Positions 1 through 7,447 of a DNA stretch of 27,846 nucleotides are shown one piece after another. The position numbers and the translations under genes were made by a program. Each line of letters starts with the position of its first letter. The first letter of the stretch is position 1. The notes beneath the pieces were generated by a model. The model was not told the DNA's origin and ran no database searches. It was given only the letters and a program-made list of their open reading frames with translations. Source of the DNA: JBHJOF01 sp050330055 (lineage in GTDB: Bacteria; Pseudomonadota; Alphaproteobacteria; Kiloniellales; JAKSDN01); contig JBHJOF010000057.1 of NCBI GenBank assembly GCA_050330055.1, forward strand, positions 1-27,846. The letters are read 5' to 3'.

Positions 1-1053
1 CCTTCCCGGGCTCAGCGCGGCGCCCGCGCCCAACCTGCGTCCACGCAGCCCACGCCCACGCAACTGGTGCGCCCCCAACCCACGTCGGCCGAGCCTTCGC
101 GGCGCGGCGGCCTGGCCAGCGAGATCTTCAGCAGCCGCATGCGCGACCGCCTGGCCGAGGAGCAGGGCATGCGGCCGCGCGACGTGGGTCCGACCGCGCG
201 GAACGAGCCGGCACAGTCCGCCGCGCCGCAGCCGACGCCAAGCAAGCGCGACGCGGCCAAGCCGCCGCCCGTGAGGCCCACTCCGTTGCAAGCGGATGCG
301 CCCAAGCCCGGCCCGCCGAAAGCAGCCGAGCAAAAGCCCGCCGAGCAAAAGCCCGCCGGGCCGCCGCAGGCGGCAAAGCAGGCCGCTCCTCCGCCCGCGG
401 CGCAGCCGAGTGAGGGCTCCGCGATACAGGCGGAGGCAAGCCATGAAGCACCGCTCGAGGCGCCCTCCGCTGATCCAGTGACGGAGGTTGCAAGGGAGCC
501 GTCCGCAGCCACGCAGGACCAGCCTGACTCCGCGGGATCGAGCGCGGCCCCGATCGCCGACACGGCAGGCGAAGCGGCGGCGGCCGCCACGCCGCCGAGC
601 GGGTCGCCCGAAGGCGCGCCGGCGCAAGAGGCAGACGCTACAGCGGCGACGGAGTCCGACGCAGCGGCGCAGGCGGGCAAGCCGGTCGGTTTCCGCCATC
701 TGGTGCGCATCACCTCCATGGAGCTCAACGGCATAGCCATGGACATCGCGGCCCTGCTGTGCCGCGACGCCGACCACGCCCAGGCGCTCAAGGGCTACGA
801 CAAGGGCCAGAAGGACGTCTTCTTCGATCTCCTGAGCGAGCAACTTGCCAAGCAGAAGCCGGCCGAGGCCCTGAAGCGCCTGCAGAACGCCGGCGGCGAT
901 CAGCTCATGATCAACTACCTGCGCAAGTTCGACGCGCTGGTCACCGAGTCCAAGGGCGTCGATCGCAGCGGCGCGCTCGCCAAGTCGCTCGAGGCCATGC
1001 CGATCGGCCGCCTGAACACGCGCCTGCAAGCCTTGCGGGCGGAGACCTGGTGA
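1..1053 (+). CDS. Pro/Ala-rich protein of unknown function, 5' end outside window
   Basis: The reading frame is open from base 1 with no stop before the TGA at 1051-1053, so the gene probably begins upstream of the window; an internal GTG at 67 is a possible but unsupported start. The first two thirds are low-complexity and rich in Pro, Ala, Lys, Glu and Gln, with a short tandem AEQKP-type repeat around bases 325-355; this looks like a disordered linker. The last 100 or so residues (from about base 700) are a compact, mostly helical, charged segment with a plausible folded core ending RLQALRAETW. I see no signal peptide, membrane segment or catalytic motif in the visible part. Regular codon structure and a conserved-looking C-terminus argue that it is a real gene. 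I do not recognise the family. It is followed by a repeat-rich spacer, so it is not obviously in an operon with the glcF-like gene downstream. Confidence 0.6.
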   Translation, partial: PSRAQRGARAQPASTQPTPTQLVRPQPTSAEPSRRGGLASEIFSSRMRDRLAEEQGMRPRDVGPTARNEPAQSAAPQPTPSKRDAAKPPPVRPTPLQADAPKPGPPKAAEQKPAEQKPAGPPQAAKQAAPPPAAQPSEGSAIQAEASHEAPLEAPSADPVTEVAREPSAATQDQPDSAGSSAAPIADTAGEAAAAATPPSGSPEGAPAQEADATAATESDAAAQAGKPVGFRHLVRITSMELNGIAMDIAALLCRDADHAQALKGYDKGQKDVFFDLLSEQLAKQKPAEALKRLQNAGGDQLMINYLRKFDALVTESKGVDRSGALAKSLEAMPIGRLNTRLQALRAETW

Positions 1054-1192
1054 CATCGGTATGGCGGACGAGTGCCGGATTTCGGAGACGAGCGAGTCGC
1101 TCGACATGAACACTTCGTTGACATGCCCCGGCTTGACCCACGGCTGTCCGGCTAGGAAAGTGCATGCGCTTCCGATGCTCGCCTTGTTGATG

Positions 1193-1325
1193 CCCCCCTC
1201 CCTAACCCTCCCCCTCGAGGGGGGAGGGAAAGGTAAGGCGCGCCGGCAGTTTGTCTGCCTCCCCCCTCGAGGGGGAGGCGGCGCGCAGCGCCGGAGGGGG
1301 GCTGGCGCGAAGCGCCGAAAGCGCA
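1193..1325 (+). repeat. Composite CCCCCTCGAGGGGG mosaic repeat, copy A
   Basis: Two self-complementary blocks (each a C-run, TCGA, G-run) flank a variable core of about 30 bases. They are followed by a GGCGCG-AGCGCC hairpin and a second CTGGCGCGAAGCGCC hairpin. The same arrangement occurs at about 3031-3180 (same orientation) and 12531-12682 (inverted). The cores are related but diverged, as expected of an old dispersed intergenic repeat rather than a recent duplication. Confidence 0.75.
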
Positions 1326-1475
1326 CACCGGAAAAGCACGTCGCGAGCGCGTCGGGGCGGCTGCTGCGCTTGGTGCAGCGTCGGCTTGCAACGAGTCGTC
1401 TTCGGCTTAGCTGGGCACCCGTGGGCCGGACCCGGCAATCCAAGATAGCAAGCGTGGTGTGCTTTCGGCCCTGGA

Positions 1476-1496
1476 CCCCCGGATCAAGTCCGGGGG
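1476..1496. repeat. GGATCAAGTCCGGGGG palindrome
   Basis: An 8-bp perfect stem (CCCCCGGA and TCCGGGGG) with a TCAAG loop, followed by TGACA. This is a short palindromic element familiar from many alphaproteobacterial intergenic regions. It lies 32 bases before the glcF-like start, so it could also end transcription of the upstream gene, although it has no T-tract. Confidence 0.65.
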
Positions 1497-1528
1497 TGAC
1501 AAGTGTGGATGCGTAGATAGAGCGCGCG

Positions 1529-2893
1529 ATGCAGACCAGCTTCAGCTCGGCCCAGCTTGCCGATCCGGACATCGCCGAGGCGGACGGCATCCTGCGCGCC
1601 TGCGTGCACTGCGGCTTCTGCACCGCGACCTGTCCGACCTTCGTGCTGCTCGGCGACGAGCTCGACAGCCCGCGCGGCCGCATCTACCTGATCAAGGACA
1701 TGCTGGAGAACGACCGGCCGGCCAGCGCCAAGGTCGCCAAGCACATCGACCGCTGTCTTTCCTGCCTGGCCTGCATGACCACCTGTCCCTCAGGCGTGCA
1801 CTACATGCATCTGGTCGATCACGCGCGGCGCCACGTCGAGGCGACCTACAAACGGCCGCCGGCCGATCGCTTGTTGCGCAAGCTGCTGGCTGCGCTGCTG
1901 CCCTACCCGCAGCGCTTCCGCCTGGCCTTGATCGGCGCCTGGCTGGCCCGGCCGCTCGGCGTGCTGCAGCGCGCGCCGGGCACTCTCGGGCGCATCGGCG
2001 CCATGCTGGCGCTGGCGCCGCGCCGCATCGCCGCGCCCGGCCCGCTCGATCGGCCGCAGGTCATCCCGGCCGAGGGGCCGCGGCGCGCCCGGATCGCGCT
2101 CTTGACCGGCTGCGCCCAGCCGGTGCTGGCACCGGAGATCAACGAGGCGACTGTGCGTCTCCTGACGCGGCACGGCGTCGAGGTAGTGATCGCCCACGGC
2201 CAGGGCTGCTGCGGCGCGCTGGTGCATCACATGGGACAGGAGGAGCCGGCGCTGGCCTCGGCCAAGGCGAACGTCGACGCCTGGACCGCGGAGCTCGACG
2301 GCGAGGGGCTCGACGCGGTGGTGATCAACGCCTCGGGCTGCGGCACCACGGTCAAGGACTACGGCTTCATGCTGCGCAACGATGCGGCCTGGGCCGACAA
2401 GGCGGCGCGCATCTCGGCGATCGCCAAGGACGTGACCGAGTATGTGGGCGAGCTTGGCCTGGCGGCGCCGGAGCGCCGCAGCGGTCTGCGCGTCGCCTAT
2501 CACTCGGCCTGCTCGATGCAGCACGGCCAGAGGATCACCACGCTGCCCAAGCGTCTCCTGGCGGCGGCCGGCTTCGAACCGCTCGAGGTGCCGGAAGGCC
2601 ATCTCTGCTGCGGCTCGGCCGGCACCTACAACATCCTGCAGCCGGCCATCGCCCGGCGCCTGCGCGACCGCAAGGTGGCCAACATCGAGCGCCTGGCGCC
2701 CGAGCTGATCGCCACCGGCAACATCGGCTGCATCACCCAGATCGCCACCGGCACCAAGCTTCCCATCGTGCACAGCGTCGAGCTGCTCGACTGGGCGACC
2801 GGCGGCCCGGTGCCGCGCGCGCTGGAGGGCACCGCGCTCGCCGATCCAGCCCGCTGGCCAGGCGGCCGGCCCATCGGCCGCGCGGCGGAGTAA
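1529..2893 (+). CDS. glcF: Glycolate oxidase iron-sulfur subunit (GlcF-like), 454 aa
   Basis: In the GlcDEF complex this subunit carries two [4Fe-4S] clusters and passes electrons from glycolate oxidation to the quinone pool at the inner membrane face. Two ferredoxin-type motifs are visible: C25-x2-C28-x2-C31-x3-C35 followed by P, and C76-x2-C79-x2-C82-x3-C86 followed by P. Two Cys-rich CCG-type domains follow, with GQGCCG (near residue 229) and GHLCCGSAG (near 353), and a conserved TGC near residue 194. The length is normal for GlcF and no defect is seen. The ATG at 1529 precedes a typical GlcF N-terminus, but the upstream GATAGAGCGCGCG is only a weak ribosome-binding site. GlcD and GlcE are not in this window; the preceding gene is unrelated. 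Related heterodisulfide-reductase-like Fe-S subunits of other oxidases share this fold, so the glycolate substrate is by homology only. Confidence 0.88.
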   Translation: MQTSFSSAQLADPDIAEADGILRACVHCGFCTATCPTFVLLGDELDSPRGRIYLIKDMLENDRPASAKVAKHIDRCLSCLACMTTCPSGVHYMHLVDHARRHVEATYKRPPADRLLRKLLAALLPYPQRFRLALIGAWLARPLGVLQRAPGTLGRIGAMLALAPRRIAAPGPLDRPQVIPAEGPRRARIALLTGCAQPVLAPEINEATVRLLTRHGVEVVIAHGQGCCGALVHHMGQEEPALASAKANVDAWTAELDGEGLDAVVINASGCGTTVKDYGFMLRNDAAWADKAARISAIAKDVTEYVGELGLAAPERRSGLRVAYHSACSMQHGQRITTLPKRLLAAAGFEPLEVPEGHLCCGSAGTYNILQPAIARRLRDRKVANIERLAPELIATGNIGCITQIATGTKLPIVHSVELLDWATGGPVPRALEGTALADPARWPGGRPIGRAAE

Positions 2894-2908
2894 CGCGAGC
2901 AAAAGGAC

Positions 2909-2931
2909 GGGGGCGCCGCAAGGGCGCCCCC
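2909..2931 (+). terminator. Probable intrinsic terminator after the glcF-like gene
   Basis: A perfect 9-bp GC stem (GGGGGCGCC / GGCGCCCCC) with a 5-base loop (GCAAG) lies 15 bases after the glcF-like stop. It is followed by TATCGTTTC, a weak T-rich tail. Position and stem strength favour a terminator; the short T-tract lowers confidence. Confidence 0.65.
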
Positions 2932-2975
2932 TATCGTTTCAGCGTGTGCCGCTCAACTACGGAGCAACATACCGA

Positions 2976-3013
2976 CTCTCATGCCGGCCTTGAGCCGGCT
3001 GTCCGGTTAAGAA
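2976..3013 (+). repeat. CTTGAGCCGGCTGTCCGGTTAA repeat copy
   Basis: A TCATGCC(G/C)G...CTTGA...CTGTCCGGTTAA(GAACAAAACC) block. Related blocks lie at about 1133-1155, 24389-24426 and 27673-27707. It sits directly upstream of composite repeat copy B, as the related block at 1133 sits upstream of copy A, so these spacers share a mosaic order. Confidence 0.6.
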
Positions 3014-3030
3014 CAAAACCCGCTTTCTGT

Positions 3031-3180
3031 TGTCCGCTTCGCGGACGCCCCCCTCCCCGCCCTCCCCCTCGAGGGGGGAGGGAGAATATGCGCGGCGGCA
3101 GCGTTTCGTTTGCCTCCCCCCTTGAGGGGGAGGCGGCGCGAAGCGCCGGAGGGGGGCTGGCGCGAAGCGCCGAAAGGGCA
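3031..3180 (+). repeat. Composite CCCCCTCGAGGGGG mosaic repeat, copy B
   Basis: Same block order as copy A: a C-run/TCGA/G-run palindrome, a variable core, a second palindrome with TTGA in place of TCGA, then GGCGCGAAGCGCC and CTGGCGCGAAGCGCC hairpins. A TGTCCGCTTCGCGGACG hairpin precedes it. It fills the spacer between the glcF-like gene and the convergent solute-binding protein gene; no gene is supported in 2894-3222. Confidence 0.75.
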
Positions 3181-3222
3181 TAGCGCCGATGCGACGAAAC
3201 CCCCATCATGCACTCGTCGCCA

Positions 3223-4914
3223 TCACGCCTCGATGCCGAGCTCCTCGCAGAAGAAGAACTTGGCGGGGTGCATGGTGAAGCCCTTCACGGACTTGGTCGC
3301 CGCCGTGACGGTGTCCTCCCAGATCGGCTGGGCGATCGGCCCCCGCTCCTGCATGATCTGCTCCAGCTTGGCCATGATCGGCTTACGCTCCTCGATGTCG
3401 AGCGTGGCCTCGGCCTGGTTCAGGAGGTCGTCGAACTCCTTGTCGGCGAAGCCGGTCGGGTTCCAGGGCACGCCGCTGCGGAAGCCGAGCGACAGCACCA
3501 TGAAGCCGAGCGGGCGGTGCGCCCAGGCGACGTAGCCCATGGGGAACTTGTCCCAGACGTCCCAGAACTGGGCGCTCGGCATGACGTTGATGTTGGCGCG
3601 GATGCCGGCCTCCTTCCACTGCTCGGTCATGGCCTGTACGGCAGCGAACTCCCAGGCCGGGTCCTTCTTGCAGTTGAACTCGATGTCGATGCCGTCGGGA
3701 TAGCCGGCCTCGGCCAGCAGCTGCTTGGCCTTCGCCGGATCGCGCGTCATCTCCGGCAGCTGCGCGTAGTCGGGATGCACCGGGCAGACGAAGTGGTGCT
3801 CGCCGGCCAGGCCGAAGCCGCGCAGCGCCAGCTCGACGCATTTGTTGCTGTCCATGCCATAGCGCAGGGCCTGCCGCACCTTGGGGTCGTCGTAGGGCTT
3901 CTTGGTGATGTTCATCTGCACCACGGCGGTGTTCGCGGTGTGCGCCTGATGGACCTCCAGGTGCGGGATCGCCTTCATGGTGTCGAGCAGCGAGATGTCG
4001 GCGGAGAAGATCAGGTCGACCTGCTTGGAGGCCAGCGCGCCGACCAAGGCCGAGGGGTCCTCGCCGAGGTCGATGAAGTTGACCCGGTCCAGATAGGGGC
4101 CGTCGCGATAGTAGCCCTGCTTTGCCTCCAGCACCGCCTTCACGCCGACCTGATGTTCGACCAGGGTGAAGGGGCCGGTGCCGTTGCTGCCGACCTTGTA
4201 CTCGCCGTTCTCCTCCGGGTCGGTGATCGCGCTGGTGTAGTGGAACAGGTGCTCCGGAATCGCGACCTGCGGCAGTTTGAGATTGAGACGTACCGTTTGG
4301 TCGTCGACCTTCTCGATGGCGTTGGCGTCCCACAGGCGGGTCGACATCTTGGCGCTGCCGTCGTCGTTCTTCTCGCCGGTGTCGAATTCCTCGAGCATGT
4401 AGGACTTCATCAGGCCGAGCGAGGACGAGCCGTTGGCCGGGTCGAGCACGTACTTGAGGTTCCAGACCACGTCGTCGGCGACCAGTGGCCGGCCGCTGTG
4501 CCACTTCACGTCCTGGCGCAGTTTCAGGGTCCAGGTCTTGAGGTCGTCGCTCGCTTCCCAGGACTCCAGCAGCAGCGGCCGGGTGATGTTGTCCTGATGC
4601 GTGCGGGTCAGGGTCTCGCAGGTCTGCAGCGTGATGTTGGCGGGTTGCAGCCAGTTGTGCGCGTGCGGCTTCACGACCTCCATGACCGGCATGCCGATCT
4701 TGATCGAGCCACCCTTCGGCACCGCCGCGCGCGCCGGCGCGGCGAAGCCCCCGGCAAAACCGTGCCCCGTCACCCTGCCGGCGAAGGCGTAGGCGGCGCC
4801 GGCCGAGAGGCCCAGAAGGGTCGAACTGCGCAGGAACTCGCGGCGGCCGATGCGGCCCTCCGCGAGCGCTTCCTGCAGCTTCGGAATATGCGGATGCTGT
4901 CGGCTGTCGCTCAT
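3223..4914 (-). CDS. ABC transporter substrate-binding protein, family 5 (peptide/opine type), Tat-exported, 563 aa
   Basis: A periplasmic solute receptor of the SBP_bac_5 family (DppA/OppA-like). Residues 21-64 form a twin-arginine signal: RIGRREFLRS with the Arg pair at 24-25, a hydrophobic stretch rich in Leu, Ala and Gly, and an A-rich cleavage region near APARA. The family signature WTLKLRQDVKWHSG followed by ADDV is present, as are the later PYDDPKVRQAL and DPAKAKQLLAEAGYP blocks. The start was placed at the ATG at 4914 because GGGAGA lies 7 bases upstream in mRNA orientation and the Tat motif falls at the usual distance; an open extension to 4998 lacks such support. No permease or ATPase genes are adjacent, so its transporter partners must lie elsewhere. 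The ligand cannot be read from sequence; peptides, opines, nickel chelates and other organic ligands are all known for the family. Confidence 0.9.
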   Translation of the reverse strand: MSDSRQHPHIPKLQEALAEGRIGRREFLRSSTLLGLSAGAAYAFAGRVTGHGFAGGFAAPARAAVPKGGSIKIGMPVMEVVKPHAHNWLQPANITLQTCETLTRTHQDNITRPLLLESWEASDDLKTWTLKLRQDVKWHSGRPLVADDVVWNLKYVLDPANGSSSLGLMKSYMLEEFDTGEKNDDGSAKMSTRLWDANAIEKVDDQTVRLNLKLPQVAIPEHLFHYTSAITDPEENGEYKVGSNGTGPFTLVEHQVGVKAVLEAKQGYYRDGPYLDRVNFIDLGEDPSALVGALASKQVDLIFSADISLLDTMKAIPHLEVHQAHTANTAVVQMNITKKPYDDPKVRQALRYGMDSNKCVELALRGFGLAGEHHFVCPVHPDYAQLPEMTRDPAKAKQLLAEAGYPDGIDIEFNCKKDPAWEFAAVQAMTEQWKEAGIRANINVMPSAQFWDVWDKFPMGYVAWAHRPLGFMVLSLGFRSGVPWNPTGFADKEFDDLLNQAEATLDIEERKPIMAKLEQIMQERGPIAQPIWEDTVTAATKSVKGFTMHPAKFFFCEELGIEA

Positions 4915-5209
4915 GTCATGTCTCCCAGCGTTTTCCCAGAGGTGTTTGGGTGGTTCTTGGGTCGTTCTCAGGCGGTTGTCGCGTGCACCGACCAACAAGC
5001 CGAGCGGTGCCGATCCTGACGTCCCTTGGATTGACTAGGATCGATCATCCCCTCAATGGACAGGCCAGGCAATGGCCGACGCCCCTGTTGCGGCGGCGCC
5101 AAACCTGCCAACAAAATTTAGTGGCACTTGACCTATGGCGACTTCGACCGCGACAGTGGTTGACTCGCAGCGACTTTGTTTGCCCGCGGCACGCGAAGAA
5201 GGGGGCGTC
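4915..5209. promoter_or_regulatory. Divergent spacer between the SBP and cyclodeaminase-family genes
   Basis: These 295 bases separate two divergently transcribed genes and must carry both promoters unless transcription comes from further away. AT-richer stretches occur at 5025-5060 and 5108-5135, including CTTGAC at 5127-5132, which resembles an alphaproteobacterial -35 box. No convincing -10 box at correct spacing was found on either strand. Confidence 0.4.
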
Positions 5210-6184
5210 ATGCTAGTGATTGGGGCGCAGCAGGTACGCGACGCGCTGGACTACGGCAGCCTGGTGGACGGACTTGAACGGCGGCACCGGGAAGCGCCGC
5301 CGCGCGTCGACCGCCTGCTGATGGAACAGCCGACAGAAAGCGGCGATCCTGACTTCTTCCTGATCTGGCAGGCCTGGCAGCCGGGCCGGGCGCTGGGCTC
5401 GAAGCTGGCGACCGGCTTTCCGCGCAATGCCGCAGAGGGGAAGGGCCTGCCCACGGTGCAGGCGGTCTATCTGCTGTTCGACGGCCGCGACGGCCGGCCC
5501 TGGGCCATGATCGACGGCACCGAGCTAACCTACTGGAAGACCGCCGCCGATTCGGCGCTCGGTGCCCGCTACCTGGCGCGCAGCGACGCCGGCAGCCTGT
5601 TGATGGTGGGCGCCGGGGCGATGGCGCCGCACCTGGTGCGCGCGCACCGCGCGGTGCGGCCCTCCATCGAACGGGTCACGATCTGGAACCGCAGCGCGGC
5701 CAAGGCCGAGCACCTCGCCGAGGCGCTGCGCGGCGAAGGCCTTGCGGCCCGGGCGACCGGCGACCTGAAGACGGCGGCCGCCCAGGCCGACGTGATCTGC
5801 TGCGCCACGGCGTCGCGCGCGCCCTTGATCGAGGGCGCCTGGCTCAGGCCCGGCGCGCACCTCGACCTGGTGGGCGGCTTCACCAACGCGATGCGCGAGG
5901 CCGACGACGCGGCGGCCCGGCGGGCACGCATCTTCGTCGACAGCCGCTGGTTCACCATCGGCCAGTGCGGCGACATCACCGGGCCGCTCGAGTCCGGCGC
6001 CATCACCGAGGCCGACGTGCTGGGCGACCTCTTCGAGCTTTGCCAGGGCAAGGTCGAGGGCCGCCGCGGCGCGGAGGAGATCACCTTCTTCAAGAACGCC
6101 GGCGGCGCCCACCTCGACCTCATGACGGCCGAACTGATCGTCGCCCGCGTGTCGCCGAAGCCGAGCGATTCGGTCAGTTCCTAG
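5210..6184 (+). CDS. Ornithine cyclodeaminase / mu-crystallin family protein, 324 aa
   Basis: A member of the NAD(P)-dependent OCD/mu-crystallin family, which includes ornithine cyclodeaminase, ketimine reductases, alanine dehydrogenase (archaeal type) and opine-like synthases. The Rossmann motif GAGAMAPH is at residues 134-141, the substrate-loop block GSKLATGFPRN at 63-73 (Lys65), and the late LDLVGGFTN block carries the conserved Asp region. The position normally occupied by a substrate-carboxylate Arg in the RTAA.SALA block is Lys110 (WKTAADSALG), so ornithine is not a safe substrate call. The ATG at 5210 was preferred because GAAGAAGGGGG lies just upstream and homologues begin at this point; an in-frame ATG at 5135 would add 25 unrelated residues. 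It is divergent from the SBP gene, and a shared role in amino-acid or opine uptake and metabolism is possible but unproven. Confidence 0.85.
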   Translation: MLVIGAQQVRDALDYGSLVDGLERRHREAPPRVDRLLMEQPTESGDPDFFLIWQAWQPGRALGSKLATGFPRNAAEGKGLPTVQAVYLLFDGRDGRPWAMIDGTELTYWKTAADSALGARYLARSDAGSLLMVGAGAMAPHLVRAHRAVRPSIERVTIWNRSAAKAEHLAEALRGEGLAARATGDLKTAAAQADVICCATASRAPLIEGAWLRPGAHLDLVGGFTNAMREADDAAARRARIFVDSRWFTIGQCGDITGPLESGAITEADVLGDLFELCQGKVEGRRGAEEITFFKNAGGAHLDLMTAELIVARVSPKPSDSVSS

Positions 6185-6287
6185 AGCATTTTCAGGCGAA
6201 GTGGATGCCGGTTCGCCGTCCGAAAATGCGCCCAATCAAGACGTTCTAGAGCACGATCCGATTCAATCGGATCGGATCATGCTCTAG
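6181..6287 (+). repeat. CTAGAGCATTTTC palindromic repeat element
   Basis: The element starts at the stop codon of the cyclodeaminase-family gene. It contains GCATTTTC...GAAAATGC arms (about 6186-6230) and ends in a second hairpin with CTAGAGCA (6246-6253) pairing with TGCTCTAG (6280-6287) around GATCCGAT/ATCGGATC arms. It resembles a widespread alphaproteobacterial intergenic repeat. Sitting between convergent genes, it may also act as a bidirectional terminator. Confidence 0.75.
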
Positions 6288-6404
6288 TCCGGCTCTGCCT
6301 CTCGCCTTCGCATGACTCACTCTTCGGACTCTTGTCTCGTAGCGGACCGCACGTGAGAGCGTGAGGGTGATGAGACTGCAGCAACAGGTCTAACCGTGGC
6401 CGTG

Positions 6405-7415
6405 CTAATTCGCGCCGGGGGAGACCTCGTAGGCCATGTCGCGCATGCCGACTTCCTCGCCGCAGCTGCCGCACACCAGGGCCGGCACCAGGCGTTTGCC
6501 GCAGGCGTTGTGGGTCAGCAGCAAGGCCGGGCCGCCCTTGCCCGGCCGCAGCTCCTCGCCGAAGCGCATCAGCATCAGGATGCTGGGATAGAGGTCGCGG
6601 CCCTTGGCGGTCAGGCGGTACTCGAAGCGCTCCGGATGGGGCGAGTAGAGCTGACGTTCGAAGATGCCGACCTCGACCAGGCGCTGCAGGCGGTCGGACA
6701 GGACGTTGGTCGCGACCCTGAGGTGGCCCTGCATGGCGTCGAAGCGGCGCACGCCGAAGAAGGCCTCGCGGATCAGGAGAAAGGTCCAGCGGTCGCCAAT
6801 GATCGACAGCACGCGGGCGACGTTGTCGACCCGGCCGCGCAGGAAGTTCTCCGGCCGCGACGAGCGCCGCATGCGCGGCGGCACCGCCCCCGCGCCCTTG
6901 CACGCGCCGGGGCCGAGGGCGTAGCTGACCTCGCGCGCATCGGGCTCACCGTGACAGGCGCGGCACACGATGCGCGGCTCGGCCTCGGGACCGCAGGCGC
7001 GATGCCAGACGCGGACCGGCGGCTCGCGCCCCTCGGCCAGCCAGCGGTCGCCCCAGCGCATCAAGGCGATCATCGCCGGATAGAGCGCGGCGCCAGTCTT
7101 GGTCAGGCGGTACTCGAAGCGCTCCGGCGATGCCTGATACGGCACCCGCTGCATCATGCCTTCGGCCACCAGATGGGTGAGCCGCGAGGCCAGGGTGCCG
7201 CGCGAGGCTTCCAAGGCGGCGCGGAACGCATCGAAGCGGCGCACCCCGAAATAGGCTTCGCGCATGACCAGGAAGGTCCAGGGATCGGCGAAGACATCGA
7301 GCGTGCGGGCGACCGCGCAGTCGGCGACCGGCTGATAGGGACCATGTGGGTTGGCAGCATTCTGCCGCCCGCCGCGGCGCGGCGCCCTGTTGGACTCAGC
7401 GAGGATCTCGGACAC
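6405..7415 (-). CDS. Transcriptional regulator with two fused HxlR winged-helix domains, 336 aa
   Basis: HxlR proteins are usually about 110-150 aa dimers with one winged helix; this one has two. Domain 1 spans about residues 30-130 (DPWTFLVMREAYFGVRRFDAF core) and domain 2 about 198-292 (DRWTFLLIREAFFGVRRFDAM core). Each is followed by the same Cys/His cluster: H138-x2-C141-x9-C151-x2-C154 and H302-x2-C305-x9-C315-x2-C318, a likely metal site by spacing. The Cys before the first helix that many HxlR redox sensors use is present in domain 1 (C33) but absent from domain 2. The GTG at 7415 was chosen because it lies 32 bases after the upstream CoA-ligase stop; reading further upstream overlaps that gene with low-quality protein. 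It is the last gene of the minus-strand CoA-catabolism block and probably regulates it; the effector is unknown. Confidence 0.85.
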   Translation of the reverse strand: MSEILAESNRAPRRGGRQNAANPHGPYQPVADCAVARTLDVFADPWTFLVMREAYFGVRRFDAFRAALEASRGTLASRLTHLVAEGMMQRVPYQASPERFEYRLTKTGAALYPAMIALMRWGDRWLAEGREPPVRVWHRACGPEAEPRIVCRACHGEPDAREVSYALGPGACKGAGAVPPRMRRSSRPENFLRGRVDNVARVLSIIGDRWTFLLIREAFFGVRRFDAMQGHLRVATNVLSDRLQRLVEVGIFERQLYSPHPERFEYRLTAKGRDLYPSILMLMRFGEELRPGKGGPALLLTHNACGKRLVPALVCGSCGEEVGMRDMAYEVSPGAN

Positions 7416-7447
7416 TTGGCGTTTCCACTCGCCGCCGGCCGGGCCGC

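Larger units (their letters stand above)
1054..1528. other. Repeat-rich spacer without a supported gene
   Basis: This 475-base spacer holds a copy of the CTTGA...GGCTGTCCGG repeat (about 1133-1155), a composite CCCCCTCGAGGGGG repeat (about 1193-1325) and a GGATCAAGTCC palindrome (1476-1496). Short reading frames crossing it translate the repeats and are Arg/Ala/Gly-rich with no family resemblance. No clear promoter or terminator with a T-run was seen. Confidence 0.6.

Noticed and set aside
1054..3222. CRISPR array or tandem repeat array in the C/G-run regions
   Set aside because: The repeats are palindromic mosaics in two separate spacers, without regular repeat-spacer units.
3208..5019. Long open frame on the plus strand opposite the solute-binding protein gene
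   Set aside because: Its protein is Val/Leu/Arg/His-rich with no family resemblance, and the opposite strand encodes a clear SBP with a Tat signal and ribosome-binding site. It is a high-GC antisense shadow.
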